Counted from the stretch's first letter, positions 28,601 to 37,187 are shown. The stretch: DNA of 64,000 nt from JARKPK01 sp964631235 (GCA_964631235.1 CAZVZX010000004.1:114646-178645), one strand, 5' to 3'. Notes: generated by a model not told the origin, from the letters alone. Translations and numbers: made by a program.

Positions 28601-29252
28601 GCTGTGTTCGAGAGATGACGGCCAAGTGATGCCAACGGCCGCGTTTGAGCGTTCCGGCCGGCGGCTCGAAGCGAATAACTCTTCGCCCGTTCCAAACGCC
28701 GATGCACGAATAGTCTTGCCAAAGATGAACACTGAACATCGTATTGCGATGATCGCCTTCGCCGCGCACCGCAATCAGGCACGGGTTGTACCCCAGATTG
28801 TCCGCGACATCCGGACAGAAGCTCAGTTCGATCGTCGTCTCGGCCCCGCGCAAATCGCTATCGTCGCCTCCGAGGATGACGAACGCCCGCTTTTCCAACC
28901 GCAAGGCCTGCCCCTTGGTCGGGCTTTCGAAAAAGCGTACCTCGCCCTTTGCCTCGGTTGCGGCCTCGCCCAACGACGGTTTCAACTCGCCCTCAAATCG
29001 CCAATAGCGCGATACGCCGTCGGTGCGGCCGACGATCGTCTCGAAGTCCGCCTGCTGACGCTCCGCGCCCTGCGACGCAGGGGCCGCCTGCTCGCCCGCG
29101 TACGAAAACGGTGCCAAGCTCATCACAATCGCGAAAACGGCCGCTAGCGCGGCAACGCGGCCGATTGCAGGTTGTCCCCGCATCAACCACTTCCCGTATT
29201 CCGAAGTGTTGTTCATGCGAACAATGCGATTGAGGTAGGCTGAAGCTGTCAT
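25653..29252 (-). CDS. secreted LamG plus GH116-like glycoside hydrolase
   Basis: This 1199-residue exported protein has a hydrophobic leader (AALAAVFAIVMSLAPFSYA). A LamG/concanavalin-like domain spans roughly residues 75-260 (WHHLAVISRTQQPQMHLYLDG, AIDEVAIYRRALSAEEIAHR). A coiled Arg/Glu-rich linker follows. A GBA2-like N-terminal domain starts with MPLGGIGAGCIQINGNGELARWQIFGNHE, and a DUF608/GH116 catalytic domain contains GGWEGCSPAKGCCPGNCNHVW, HIDQVLGQWWADQL and YADEVMTGFEYAAAA. GH116 enzymes cleave beta-glucosides or beta-xylosides; the exact substrate is unknown. The ATG at 29252 has AAGGA 9 bases upstream and was preferred over 29324. It heads the cluster of sugar oxidoreductases and isomerase, separated by a 193 bp gap with a GGGCA microrepeat. 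Confidence 0.85.
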   Translation of the reverse strand: MTASAYLNRIVRMNNTSEYGKWLMRGQPAIGRVAALAAVFAIVMSLAPFSYAGEQAAPASQGAERQQADFETIVGRTDGVSRYWRFEGELKPSLGEAATEAKGEVRFFESPTKGQALRLEKRAFVILGGDDSDLRGAETTIELSFCPDVADNLGYNPCLIAVRGEGDHRNTMFSVHLWQDYSCIGVWNGRRVIRFEPPAGTLKRGRWHHLAVISRTQQPQMHLYLDGVLLTPDVPGEKFNYAQKGHPLLLGSSTAKGQEWFTGAIDEVAIYRRALSAEEIAHRADALLGRPRRESLAKAVAEEERLRRERLLAEEKRRDALKAAMLAAPQLVERGTMPEYRGASLEAISMPLGGIGAGCIQINGNGELARWQIFGNHEPQRIPHCFLAVRTGGGDGRGVVRALQTVRVGPFAPMAGVVFRGIYPIGCHEYVDDGLPVRVRVESFNPLIPLNTRDSSIPCAVFRVEVENPTSQPIRVSLLASQQNCVGYRGTGAIDEQKHPDYGGNCNRAARTGQSTRIHMTALASNSAAAEPGNAAERGAAADAAKGAALGARGAIADDGDRARKPGDVVLAVHDPSARALAGYVTWDSLAQWWESAQDAASPAPVAAGPTKTGETLNGAVASDFELGPGEKRTTAFVLCWHFPEQQLGSGLWGGRGVMYSQWWDNAAAVADYVEKDLPRLTRETVLYRDTLCDSTLPYWLIERISSQVAVLRTPTCFWTADGYFGGWEGCSPAKGCCPGNCNHVWHYAQAHARLFPEIARLMRAQEFRHQEPNGSIPHRQPKSHPACDGQCGAVLNSYREHLLSKDDRWLKENWPKIRRAMEFVIAQWDRDEDGCLSGPQWNTLDGNLGGNSSWLGSLYLAALRAAEEMARLENDAAAAERFRAIFVRGSAAQDRLLFNGEYYIQIPERQAYQDYGQGCHIDQVLGQWWADQLNLGDIYPRARVQSALRAIFAHNFRADFRGVRQAPRVFVATEDPGTQMICWPRGDRPADHMQYADEVMTGFEYAAAAAMIGNDLLREGLTTAHAVHVRYDGRRRSGLTGGDYASWGYSGNPFGDDECGKFYARAMSSWSLLLACQGLFVDGPRGVLAFRPVWQPENHRSFLVTAEGWGTIEQEVKDGRALIVIDLRYGTLRLNELELKPQVKSQEVRVAATAANREILCRSELADGRLKIRFTEPLTIAAGERLTVAVDFAETAEK

Positions 29253-29324
29253 TGAATCAATCCTTATGGCTATCTCATGCACCGCCAGATAATTCACTAC
29301 TGCGCGCAGATGGAAAGACATCAT

Positions 29325-30080
29325 TTATGTTGTTCCGCCAATGGTCCTTCCGCCATCGACAGGCAAACAAACGCCGGTCACGTAGTCGTTGTCGATAAAG
29401 CTCAACACCGCTTGGGCAACGTTCTCCGGGCGTCCCGGCCGCTTGAGCAAGGTGCCGGCCACAGCACCCTGGACCTCGGGCTGCGACAGATTTTCGGGCA
29501 GCATCACCGGCCCGGGAAGCACGGCGTTCACCCGGATTCGCGGATTCGCTCGCGCTAGCTCGACCGCCAGGGCCTTCGTCAGCGTGGGAATCGCTCCCTT
29601 GCTAACGAAGTAGGCGAAGTAATTCGGATACGGCCGTTCGATCGCCCAATCGCCGACGGTGACAATTACGCCGCCCTCGGGCTGCGCGGCCATGATCCGC
29701 CCGGCTTCAAGGCCGCACAACGCAGTTCCCAAGGTGTTAATCTCCCATTGCCGCCGCAACTCGGCCGTGGTCGCCTCTTTCCAATCGCCCGGCTCCCACA
29801 CCGAGGCACACGTCACCAGCACGTCCAAGCGACCGACCCATTCGATCACTCCGCGGAACATTGCCGCGACCTGCCGTTCGTCGGCGACATCGGCTTGAAA
29901 TGCGCGGCACAGCCACCCGGATTCCCGAAAACGCTCGACCGTTTCGGCGGCCTCGTCGGACGAAGACCGATAGTGCAACGCAATCGCAAAACCGCGCTGC
30001 GCTAGGGCCTCGGCAACGACATTGCCCACCCGCTTCTTACCCGAACCCGTCACCAACGCCACGCGACGAACCCCGTCCAT
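29325..30080 (-). CDS. SDR family oxidoreductase, pteridine-reductase-like
   Basis: This 251-residue short-chain dehydrogenase starts with VALVTGSGKKRVGNVVAEAL. The lysines after the glycine loop and the ALHYRSS strand are typical of NADPH-dependent pteridine-reductase or FabL-like members. TCAS replaces NNAG. The active-site pair is in YFVSKGA, and TGVCLPVDGGRTIGG closes the protein. The ATG at 30080 follows AAGGAAGGG; the frame upstream to 30173 is unlikely to be coding. It lies 72 bp before the glycosidase gene and 193 bp after the RmlD-like gene. The substrate cannot be inferred. Confidence 0.85.
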   Translation of the reverse strand: MDGVRRVALVTGSGKKRVGNVVAEALAQRGFAIALHYRSSSDEAAETVERFRESGWLCRAFQADVADERQVAAMFRGVIEWVGRLDVLVTCASVWEPGDWKEATTAELRRQWEINTLGTALCGLEAGRIMAAQPEGGVIVTVGDWAIERPYPNYFAYFVSKGAIPTLTKALAVELARANPRIRVNAVLPGPVMLPENLSQPEVQGAVAGTLLKRPGRPENVAQAVLSFIDNDYVTGVCLPVDGGRTIGGTT

Positions 30081-30273
30081 TGCCCTTCCTTTTGCGATCT
30101 GCTGTCGAGCCGTTGCGGAACCATTCGGTCGATCGATTCCCACCTTCGCATCATCGCCCGCACCTGCAATCACCCATCGCTTGATCGACGATGCGGTGGT
30201 GCCCGTCCCAACGCGACCTCACCGCAGCCCTTGCCCGCAACGCCGGCGACCCACGCTCGGACGAGCCTCTATT

Positions 30274-31128
30274 TCAGTCCGAGAAATAATCTCCAATCGC
30301 TTCCTGCCACGACGGCATCGCCGGCCCATTGAGCCGATGATACTTTTCAACATCCAATACGCTGTAAGCTGGGCGAGGCGCCGCCGCGCCGTACTCTGCG
30401 GTGGAAATCGGCTCGACGACCGCCTTGATGCCCGCCGCCTCGATCACGGCACAAGCAAACTCGAACCACGAAACTCCGCCCGTGTTGACCACATGATAAA
30501 CTCCCGCCACACACTCGTGTTCAATCGCGGCGCGGCAAAGAAACTCGATCGCCCGGGCCAAGTGCGGCACATACGTCGGGCAGCACCGCTGATCCGCCAC
30601 GACGCGCAGCACCTGCCCCGCTTCGGCCTTTTGTAAAATCGCGCGAACGAAGTTCCTGTGTTGCCCGCACACTCGCCGCGCGTACAGCCCGCACGTCCGC
30701 ACGACGATCGATCGCGGATAGTTCAGGGCGTATTGCTCACCAGCCCATTTGCTGGCAGCATAAACGCCCGTCGGATGCGGCGCGTCGTCTTCGCGCCACG
30801 GACGCCCCGGCGACTGGCCCGAGAAGACATAGTCGGTGCTGAGCTGCACCAACGGCACTTTCTTCTTCCGGCAAACGTCGGCCATTGCCGCCACGGCCTC
30901 GGCGTTAATTCGGTAGCAGAGAGACGGCTCCGACTCGGCGCGATCGACATTGGTATAGGCCGCACAATTGACCACGATATCAGGATCGAGTCCGCTCAGC
31001 GTCGGCTCGATGGCGTCGAGTTGTGCAAGGTCGAGCGTATCAAAATCAATGCCGATCGCCTCGTCGCCGAACCGGCGACATAATTCGCTGCCCAACTGGC
31101 CCGCGGCCCCGGTAACAACCACCCGCAT
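30274..31128 (-). CDS. rmlD: dTDP-4-dehydrorhamnose reductase-like protein
   Basis: The 284-residue extended SDR carries MRVVVTGAAGQLGSEL (NADPH loop), VVNCAAYTNVDRAESEP, LVQLSTDYVFSGQ with the catalytic threonine, the YAASKWAGE active-site pair, and RTCGLYA. These are RmlD hallmarks for the last step of dTDP-L-rhamnose synthesis. The ATG at 31128 is the family-typical start; an open extension to 31500 is not conserved in appearance. Its gene is divergent from galE across 658 bp. No rmlA or rmlB is in the window, so a related 4-keto sugar could also be the substrate. Confidence 0.85.
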   Translation of the reverse strand: MRVVVTGAAGQLGSELCRRFGDEAIGIDFDTLDLAQLDAIEPTLSGLDPDIVVNCAAYTNVDRAESEPSLCYRINAEAVAAMADVCRKKKVPLVQLSTDYVFSGQSPGRPWREDDAPHPTGVYAASKWAGEQYALNYPRSIVVRTCGLYARRVCGQHRNFVRAILQKAEAGQVLRVVADQRCCPTYVPHLARAIEFLCRAAIEHECVAGVYHVVNTGGVSWFEFACAVIEAAGIKAVVEPISTAEYGAAAPRPAYSVLDVEKYHRLNGPAMPSWQEAIGDYFSD

Positions 31129-31518
31129 CGTCGTGCTCGCTTGGTTGCATCGTTTCCTTCGCCGCCCTCCCCGACCCGAGAAGCGCTGCCCAGGCCGGGC
31201 CCCGACGCGGTCCCATCTTACCGCGCCCGTCCGCCGTGCCAACAGGCGATCGGCCCATTTGCGGTTTGCTCCATCGCCGGCACGGTTTACTGTGAGCTCC
31301 AACTGCGTTCCGCCGCCGGCTTCGATAAGAGTTCCAACCCTGCCGATGGCCTGAGTGCCGCTCTCGCACAATCGCCTTCTCGACCATTCCTCTCGATCGC
31401 TCGTCGCCGATCCCAACGGTTCCAATCCCCGGCGCAACGGCATGTACCCGTGTCGCGTGGCGCGGCGAAAATTGATCGCGCGATGCCGCGAGGCGGTCAA
31501 CTGTTGTCGATCCCCCCT

Positions 31519-31547
31519 TTGACAAGCTACTGCTCAAGCCTTGAAAT
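31519..31547 (+). promoter_or_regulatory. candidate promoter upstream of galE
   Basis: A perfect TTGACA at 31519-31524 is followed after 17 bases by TGAAAT, which matches 4 of 6 positions of the -10 consensus. It lies about 240 bases before galE, so the leader would include repeat copy E. Prediction only. Confidence 0.3.
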
Positions 31548-31662
31548 AAACGCTGGCGATGTCGCCAAGCAGCGGGCGACGCCCGATCGTCGCCCTCATG
31601 CGGCAGAGAAACGCAACACGGCCGCAAGACTCACGTTGCGATGCACTGCCCGAAACAACTCG

Positions 31663-31760
31663 AAACGAAACCGCGAAAGACGAAAACCGGTTCAAACGGA
31701 ATTGAACGCCATCGGCTGCTTCACTGCACCTGCGGCCGCTATCGTACTGGTGCGGTACTA
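31663..31760 (-). repeat. dispersed intergenic repeat, copy E
   Basis: On the minus strand it reads TAGTACCGCACCAGTACGAT, AGCGGCCGCAGGTGCAGTGA, AGCAGCCGATGGCG, CCGTTTGAACCGGTTTTCG and TCGCGGTTTCGTTTCG. It keeps the order of head, GC-rich middle and tail seen in copies C and D. Confidence 0.6.
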
Positions 31761-31786
31761 CTTGGCGCTCGGAAGGAAAAGAACTC

Positions 31787-32794
31787 ATGAATGTCCTCGT
31801 TGCCGGCGGGGCCGGCTACATCGGTTCGCACGCCGTCAAGCAGTTGGTCGAAGCGGGGCACCGCGTTGTCGTGGTCGATAATCTCTGCCGCGGGCATGCG
31901 GCGGCCGTGCCGCAGGCAATCGAATTGGCTACGCTGGATCTACGCGACACGGCGGAGCTGGCCCAATTGATGAAGGCCCGCCGCATCGATACCGTCATGC
32001 ATTTCGCCGCCCTTGCGTATGTCGGCGAGTCGGTAGCCGCGCCCCTCGACTACTACGAGAACAACACCGCGGGCACGATCAGTCTGTTGCAGGCCATGCG
32101 TGCGGCCGGGGTTTTTCGTATGGTGTTCAGTTCGACGTGCGCCACCTACGGCGAGCCGGAAACGGTGCCGATCGTCGAGTCGTGTCCGCAGCGTCCGATC
32201 AATCCCTACGGCTGGTCGAAATTGTTCGTCGAACGTATTCTCGACGACTATTCCGCCGCCGAGCCGGCATTCAGCTTCGCAGCGCTTCGGTATTTCAACG
32301 TTGCCGGCGCTGCGGCCGACGGCTCGCTCGGAGAAGACCATCACCCGGAGACGCATCTGATTCCCGCCGCGATTCTCAGCGTCCTCGAACGGCGGCCTCC
32401 GCTGACCGTGTTCGGTCAAGATTATCCCACGGCCGACGGCACGTGCGTCCGCGACTACATCCATGTGGACGACCTGTGCGCTGCCCATTTGCGGGCGATG
32501 ACGGCCCTGCGCGACGGCCGCCGGCTGATGTACAACCTCGGAATCGGACGCGGATACTCCGTTGCCGAAGTGATCTCCGCCATCGAGCGAGTCAGCGGAC
32601 GCGTCGTCCCGCGCACCTACGGTCCGCGCCGCGTCGGCGATCCGGCCGTGCTCTTCGCCGACTCGACGAAGATTCGCCGAGAACTCGGCTGGAGCCCGAA
32701 CTATTGCGAAATCGACGCGATTGTCGAGACCGCTTGGAAATGGTTCCGCGATCATCCCAACGGATACGCCGCAACACCAACGAAGCCGGATTGA
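31787..32794 (+). CDS. galE: UDP-glucose 4-epimerase
   Basis: The 335-residue enzyme interconverts UDP-glucose and UDP-galactose with bound NAD. It begins MNVLVAGGAGYIGSHAVKQL and has HFAALAYVGESV, SSTCATYGEP with the catalytic serine/threonine region, the YGWSK pair, RYFNVAGA and CVRDYIHVDDLC. The length is normal. The start follows a GGAAGGA site. It is 128 bp before the epimerase-like cupin gene in the same direction and divergent from the rmlD-like gene, so the three probably serve cell-surface polysaccharide synthesis. Confidence 0.93.
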   Translation: MNVLVAGGAGYIGSHAVKQLVEAGHRVVVVDNLCRGHAAAVPQAIELATLDLRDTAELAQLMKARRIDTVMHFAALAYVGESVAAPLDYYENNTAGTISLLQAMRAAGVFRMVFSSTCATYGEPETVPIVESCPQRPINPYGWSKLFVERILDDYSAAEPAFSFAALRYFNVAGAAADGSLGEDHHPETHLIPAAILSVLERRPPLTVFGQDYPTADGTCVRDYIHVDDLCAAHLRAMTALRDGRRLMYNLGIGRGYSVAEVISAIERVSGRVVPRTYGPRRVGDPAVLFADSTKIRRELGWSPNYCEIDAIVETAWKWFRDHPNGYAATPTKPD

Positions 32795-32922
32795 GTCCGC
32801 GATCGGCCGAACGTCGCAGCTTGCGCACAACGCTCCCAAGTCTATTGCGATCTGTTCGATGGAGATCGCGGCCCGCCGCCGATCGATTGCCCGAAGACAA
32901 CCCGACAACCGCGAGACGCTCC

Positions 32923-33423
32923 ATGCACGAACCAGCACCGACCGCACACGAATTCGAAGACGGCGCCGTCGATGGAGTGGTCGTTTGGCCGCTGAAGGCG
33001 ATCTGCGATCATCGCGGGTGGCTGGTCGAGTTGTTTCGATCGGACGAATTGCCGGCCGACAATCTGCCTGCCATGGCCTACCTGAGCGAGACCCTGCCGG
33101 GCGTTCTTCGCGGCCCGCATCAGCACGAAGATCAAGACGATCTCTTTCTGTTTTTCGGCCCGGGCGATTTCGAACTGTTTTGCTGGGACATTCGGCCTTC
33201 GTCGCCCTCGCAAGGCAAGCGGCAGCGGCTCTCGGCCGGCGCATCAAATCCCTCGCGTATCCTCGTGCCCAAGGGAGTCGTGCATGCGTATCGCAATGTC
33301 TCGTCGGTGCCCGGTTGGGTTCTGAACGCTCCCAATCGGCTCTATCGGGGCCGAAACCGTAGCGAACCAGTGGATGAAATTCGCTACGAACAATCGCCCG
33401 ATCATCCCTTCCGCACCGAATGA
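32923..33423 (+). CDS. dTDP-4-dehydrorhamnose 3,5-epimerase-like cupin
   Basis: The 166-residue product resembles RmlC and related sugar-epimerase cupins: DHRGWLVELFRSDEL near the start, YLSETLPGVLRGPHQHEDQDDLF with the HxH pattern, FELFCWDIR, and ILVPKGVVHAYRNVS followed by a tyrosine-rich end. RmlC proteins act on dTDP-4-keto-6-deoxyglucose, but the active-site residues are only partly recognisable, so the substrate is open. The ATG at 32923 was chosen because the longer frame overlaps galE in a shadow frame. It lies downstream of galE with a weak ribosome site. Confidence 0.8.
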   Translation: MHEPAPTAHEFEDGAVDGVVVWPLKAICDHRGWLVELFRSDELPADNLPAMAYLSETLPGVLRGPHQHEDQDDLFLFFGPGDFELFCWDIRPSSPSQGKRQRLSAGASNPSRILVPKGVVHAYRNVSSVPGWVLNAPNRLYRGRNRSEPVDEIRYEQSPDHPFRTE

Positions 33424-33519
33424 AACCGCTCCACGGCCGCCACGCCCTCCGATTGTCTCGCCGCACAAACAACACAAGGCCGGCAACAATCAACAACCGC
33501 CGGAAATCGGCAGCCCGCG

Positions 33520-35589
33520 CTAACGCCCGCTCGATCGCTGGGAGTTGCTCGCATTCCACAAGCGTCGCAATCCTGAACGAACGTCTTCCGAAGCATTGCC
33601 CCGAAGAAGCGGGGCCGCGCAGTGCTCGCCGTCAAGCTCCTCGTCAAACGTAATCACGTCGAAAAGCTTCAGCACCTTGTCGGGCAAGAACCGCGTGCGC
33701 TGACTGTAGCTATGTTCATCCCTGCCGAAGCCGAAATGATAGCGAATCGGGCAGCACACATGCAACTGATTCTTCGCCCGGGTCAAAGCGACGTAGAAGA
33801 GCCGCCGTTCCTCCTCGATATCCTCCGGACTGCGCGCGGCCATATCCGAGGGGATGTTCCCATCGGCCGCGTGGATAACGAAAACCGTGTCCCATTCCAG
33901 CCCCTTGGCCGAGTGAATCGTGCTCAGCACCAGATACTCCTCGTCAAGCTGCGGCCGGCTGGCGAGCTCCTGCGTTGCCGTGGGCGGATCGAGCGCCAGA
34001 TCGACGAGCATCCGTTGACGGTTGCGGTATTGCGAGGCAACCACCTCCATCTGCTCCAAATCTCTCTTGCGGGGAATCGGGTTGTCGTACAACAAATCGA
34101 CCAATGGCGCATAGTACTCGCGCACGGCGTGAACTTGAGCCGGCAATGGCTCTTTTCCCGCCGACAGTCGGCACATCAGATCGACCAACCCGGGCCACCA
34201 CGGTCGCGTGGCCGCCGCGGCCCGATGTTGGCCCCAAACCGCAAAGCCGCCGCCCGCCGACAGCATCGCCAGCAGTTTTCGCGATTGCGCCGCCCCGATT
34301 CCCGGCAAAAGAGTCAGCATTCGCATTCCTGCCGCCAAATCCCGAGGATTCTCCGCCAACCTCAGAAACGACAGCAAGTCTTTGATATGCGCCATTTCCA
34401 CGAAGCGCAATCCCCCGTACTTGCGAAACGGAATATTCCGCCGGGCCAGCTCGGCTTCCAGCACCAAACTATGATGCGAGGCCCGAAACAGCACCGCCTG
34501 CCGGCGCAATTCGACGCCCGCCTCGCGCCGCTCTAAAATGGTCCGCACCACATAGCTCGTCTGACCATGCTCGTCGTCGCACGCGACGAACCGCGGCCGG
34601 ATGCCCTCGGTGCGCTGCGACCACAGATCTTTGCGATAACGACGCGACGCTTGCGCGATCACAGCGTTCGCCGCCGAAAGAATGGCCTGGGTGCTGCGGT
34701 AATTCTGTTCGATCGTGATGATCGTCGCGTTCGGATATCGCTTCGGAAAATCGAAGATGTTCTCCACCGTCGCGGCGCGAAAGCTGTAAATCGACTGCGC
34801 ATCGTCTCCCACAACCGCCAGCCCCCGTCCCTCCGGCGAAAGCTGATAAACGATCTCGGCCTGGAGCAGATTCGTGTCTTGATATTCATCCACCAGTATG
34901 CAGTCGAACAATGCTCGAATCCGATCGCCCGTCGCCCGGTCGCCAAGCGCCGCGTTCCAGTAAAGCAACAGATCGTCGTAGTCGAGGGTGTTGCTTTGCT
35001 GTTTCCGCTGCACATACAGGTCGAACACCGCGGCCAGTTGTTCTTCCCACTCGACGCACCACGGAAAGTTCTTCGCGAGAACATCGCCCAACGGCATTCG
35101 GGCGTTGACGCAACGGCTGTAGATCGCCAAACAGGTGCCTTTTCGCGGAAAACGGCTGTGCTTCTGCTTTCCGATCGCCTCGGACCGCGCCAGATTCATC
35201 AAGTCCTCGGCGTCGCCCTGATCGAGAATCGTAAAGTCTTCCGGCAACTGGATGCGGCGCCCGAACTGCCTCAGCAAGCGGTTGGCCGTCGCGTGAAACG
35301 TCCCGCCCCAAACACGGCCGGCCGCGTCGTTTCCCCGGCCCAACCGCGCAATCAGCGAGCCCGCCCGCTGAAGCATCTCGGCCGCCGCGCGACGCGTGAA
35401 CGTCAGCAACAGTATTCGAGACGGATCGACGCCCTCGGCAATCAGCTTCGCAACTCGATGCACCAGCGTCGCCGTCTTCCCCGTCCCGGCGCCGGCGACG
35501 ATCAACAACGGTTCCATACCGTGATTCACCGCGGCCTTTTGAGCGGGATTAAGCGACTCCATCAACGCTTCCGAGCTTTCCATGCCCAT
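33520..35589 (-). CDS. UvrD/Rep-type ATP-dependent DNA helicase
   Basis: This 689-residue superfamily 1A helicase unwinds DNA 3' to 5' in repair or replication restart. It shows LNPAQKAAVNHGMEPLLIVAGAGTGKT (Q motif and Walker A, within the first 45 residues), LTFTRRAAAEM (motif Ia), LVDEYQDTN (Walker B), GDDAQSIYSFRAA (motif III), QNYRST (motif IV), STIHSAKGLEWDTVF (motif V) and ALTRAKNQLHV (motif VI). All key motifs are intact. The start may be 35589 or 35583. The ECF sigma gene lies 148 bp upstream in the same direction. Confidence 0.92.
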   Translation of the reverse strand: MGMESSEALMESLNPAQKAAVNHGMEPLLIVAGAGTGKTATLVHRVAKLIAEGVDPSRILLLTFTRRAAAEMLQRAGSLIARLGRGNDAAGRVWGGTFHATANRLLRQFGRRIQLPEDFTILDQGDAEDLMNLARSEAIGKQKHSRFPRKGTCLAIYSRCVNARMPLGDVLAKNFPWCVEWEEQLAAVFDLYVQRKQQSNTLDYDDLLLYWNAALGDRATGDRIRALFDCILVDEYQDTNLLQAEIVYQLSPEGRGLAVVGDDAQSIYSFRAATVENIFDFPKRYPNATIITIEQNYRSTQAILSAANAVIAQASRRYRKDLWSQRTEGIRPRFVACDDEHGQTSYVVRTILERREAGVELRRQAVLFRASHHSLVLEAELARRNIPFRKYGGLRFVEMAHIKDLLSFLRLAENPRDLAAGMRMLTLLPGIGAAQSRKLLAMLSAGGGFAVWGQHRAAAATRPWWPGLVDLMCRLSAGKEPLPAQVHAVREYYAPLVDLLYDNPIPRKRDLEQMEVVASQYRNRQRMLVDLALDPPTATQELASRPQLDEEYLVLSTIHSAKGLEWDTVFVIHAADGNIPSDMAARSPEDIEEERRLFYVALTRAKNQLHVCCPIRYHFGFGRDEHSYSQRTRFLPDKVLKLFDVITFDEELDGEHCAAPLLRGNASEDVRSGLRRLWNASNSQRSSGR

Positions 35590-35737
35590 CCTCGACGAGC
35601 AATCGACACAAGCGCGTCGGATTGCCTTACCTTGTTTCGATCGTTAGCGCAAATCGCGGCCCCACTGCCGCGATCATCTCGGCTAATTGCGTCTTTCCGG
35701 CAACGCGGGATTCTCGACGCCGGCGCGCCGACGCAAG

Positions 35738-36388
35738 TCAACCCGATTCGTCATGGGCGTGCGGCTCGACGCGCGTCGATTCGTCGCCGAACAGATGCGT
35801 AAGCCGCTCTCGGAGCATCAGCCGTGCCCGCAACAAACGCACTTTGACGTTCGCCTCCGAAATGCCGAGAACCTCGGCAGTCTCCGCGGTGGAAAGCCCC
35901 TCGACATCGCGAAGCAGAAACACGACCCGATGCTTTTCGCCCAATTCTGCCAGCGCGTCGTGCAGCAGTTGCCGTGTTTCCCGCCGCGAGGCCAGTTGAT
36001 CGGGCGTTTCGCGCCAAGCCGCAATAAACTGCGGATGCGGCAGCGGTGCGTCATCATCATCGTCCGATCGCGACTGATCGGCGACCAGCGGTTGTTCGTT
36101 CCGCCGCGTTCGCCTGCGCAGAAGCAGCAGCGCGTGATTCGTGGCGATTCGCACCAGCCAGGTCGAAAACTTCGCGTCGGCCCGAAACTCCTTCAGGTGC
36201 TCGATGACACTCAAAAAAGTCTGCTGCACCACTTCTTCGGCGTCGTGAACCTGCCCGACCATTCGCAGCGCCAGGGCGTAAATATGCCGTTCGTGCCGCC
36301 CGACAAGTTCTTCGAACGCCGCGTAGTCTCCCGCTTGGGCTCGACGCACCAGTTCGCCATCGGGATCGATGATGTCCGTGCCGCTCAT
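35738..36388 (-). CDS. ECF-type RNA polymerase sigma factor
   Basis: The 216-residue protein has sigma region 2 (FEELVGRHERHIYALALRMVGQVHDAEEVVQQTFLSVIEHL) with the DAEEVVQQTF core, then a long acidic linker (RSDDDDDAPLP), and region 4 (RVVFLLRDVEGLSTAETAEVLGISEANVKVRLLRAR). The ATG at 36388 is preferred over 36451 because the upstream residues are not family-like. No anti-sigma gene follows; the next minus-strand gene is the UvrD-type helicase. The C-terminus is His/Glu/Asp-rich (RVEPHAHDESG), which could bind metal, but that is speculation. Confidence 0.9.
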   Translation of the reverse strand: MSGTDIIDPDGELVRRAQAGDYAAFEELVGRHERHIYALALRMVGQVHDAEEVVQQTFLSVIEHLKEFRADAKFSTWLVRIATNHALLLLRRRTRRNEQPLVADQSRSDDDDDAPLPHPQFIAAWRETPDQLASRRETRQLLHDALAELGEKHRVVFLLRDVEGLSTAETAEVLGISEANVKVRLLRARLMLRERLTHLFGDESTRVEPHAHDESG

Positions 36389-36743
36389 TGACGTGCCGAA
36401 ATCCGGAAGTAGGATTCCACTCTTGCCAACACATTCAGCCGCTGCCCACACCGGTCAACAAATCCGGCATCGAGCTTCGCCAATGGCCCGGCGGTCGAAA
36501 CATGCCCTGCCGTTCCACTCCGCCGGGCAAACCAAGGCCGCTTTGCCGCTCCCCTGCCGCATTGTGGACAAAGCCGCGCCGCCCGACAACGGCGAGCCGG
36601 CCGACGAAACCGGGCTTCGCAATGGCACGCCGCGACCCGCTCGACTGAGGCTCCCGCCAACCGTTTTCCTGCGGCCAACGCTCTCAGCGTAACCTACAAT
36701 TGGTCATCAGCAGCGGTGGTCCGCCCGCCGAGGCACCCCGCCT

Positions 36744-36761
36744 GGAACCTCAATAGGTTCC
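36744..36761. promoter_or_regulatory. perfect 7-bp inverted repeat
   Basis: GGAACCT, a 4-base CAAT spacer and AGGTTCC form a perfect palindrome about 360 bases upstream of the sigma gene start. It could be an operator or a small hairpin. Confidence 0.3.
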
Positions 36762-36873
36762 GCCGCCCGTCGTCCCTTACGTACCCGCGAAGTCAGTCCC
36801 AGTTCTGTCCGATAGATCCGACAACATCGCACCGGCCCTACCTTCGCCGAGCAATGAGGTGAACACCGGTCAA

Positions 36874-36905
36874 ACGACTGCGGCAATGTACGACTGCGGC
36901 ATTGT
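36874..36905. repeat. 16-bp tandem repeat, two units
   Basis: ACGACTGCGGCAATGT is followed directly by ACGACTGCGGCATTGT, with one base different. Confidence 0.7.
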
Positions 36906-37012
36906 ACGCTTTTGCGACCGATGGCAACACCGCCACCGGAGAAACGGTTGAGCGGTGTACGGCAACGGGTAGCTTGCCGGGGGAAATTCGACCCGATAAA
37001 CTGAGCGTTTTA

Positions 37013-37045
37013 TTTATTCCCCGCAATCGCTTTCAGAGGAATAAA
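37013..37045. promoter_or_regulatory. 8-bp AT-rich inverted repeat upstream of the acyl-CoA synthetase gene
   Basis: TTTATTCC and GGAATAAA are perfect complements separated by 17 bases, about 145 bases before the GTG start at 37188. This AT-rich patch stands out in GC-rich DNA and may be a regulator site or mRNA-leader hairpin. Confidence 0.35.
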
Positions 37046-37187
37046 CCACCGCATCCGCACATGCTGCGCATACATCGTCCTTTTCCCACAACTCAATGTC
37101 TTCGCCTTTTTTTTCGATGAGCATGATGTAGGACCAAGGACTGCGCAACCGTCTCGATCGTATTCGGCATCGCCAGGAGTATAGCAC

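Larger units (their letters stand above)
31129..31786. other. divergent intergenic region with repeat copy E
   Basis: The 658 bp between the rmlD-like gene and galE hold one reverse copy of the dispersed repeat (31663-31760) and a candidate galE promoter (31519-31547). I see no gene. Confidence 0.5.
36389..37187. other. intergenic region with short repeats and inverted repeats
   Basis: The 799 bp between the sigma gene and the acyl-CoA synthetase gene hold a 16-base tandem repeat (36874-36905) and two inverted repeats (36744-36761 and 37013-37045). No plausible gene was found. Confidence 0.5.

Noticed and set aside
31940..33559. A 539-codon open frame on the minus strand across galE and the cupin gene.
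   Set aside because: It spans two well-supported plus-strand genes and the gap between them and translates to Arg-rich low-complexity sequence.
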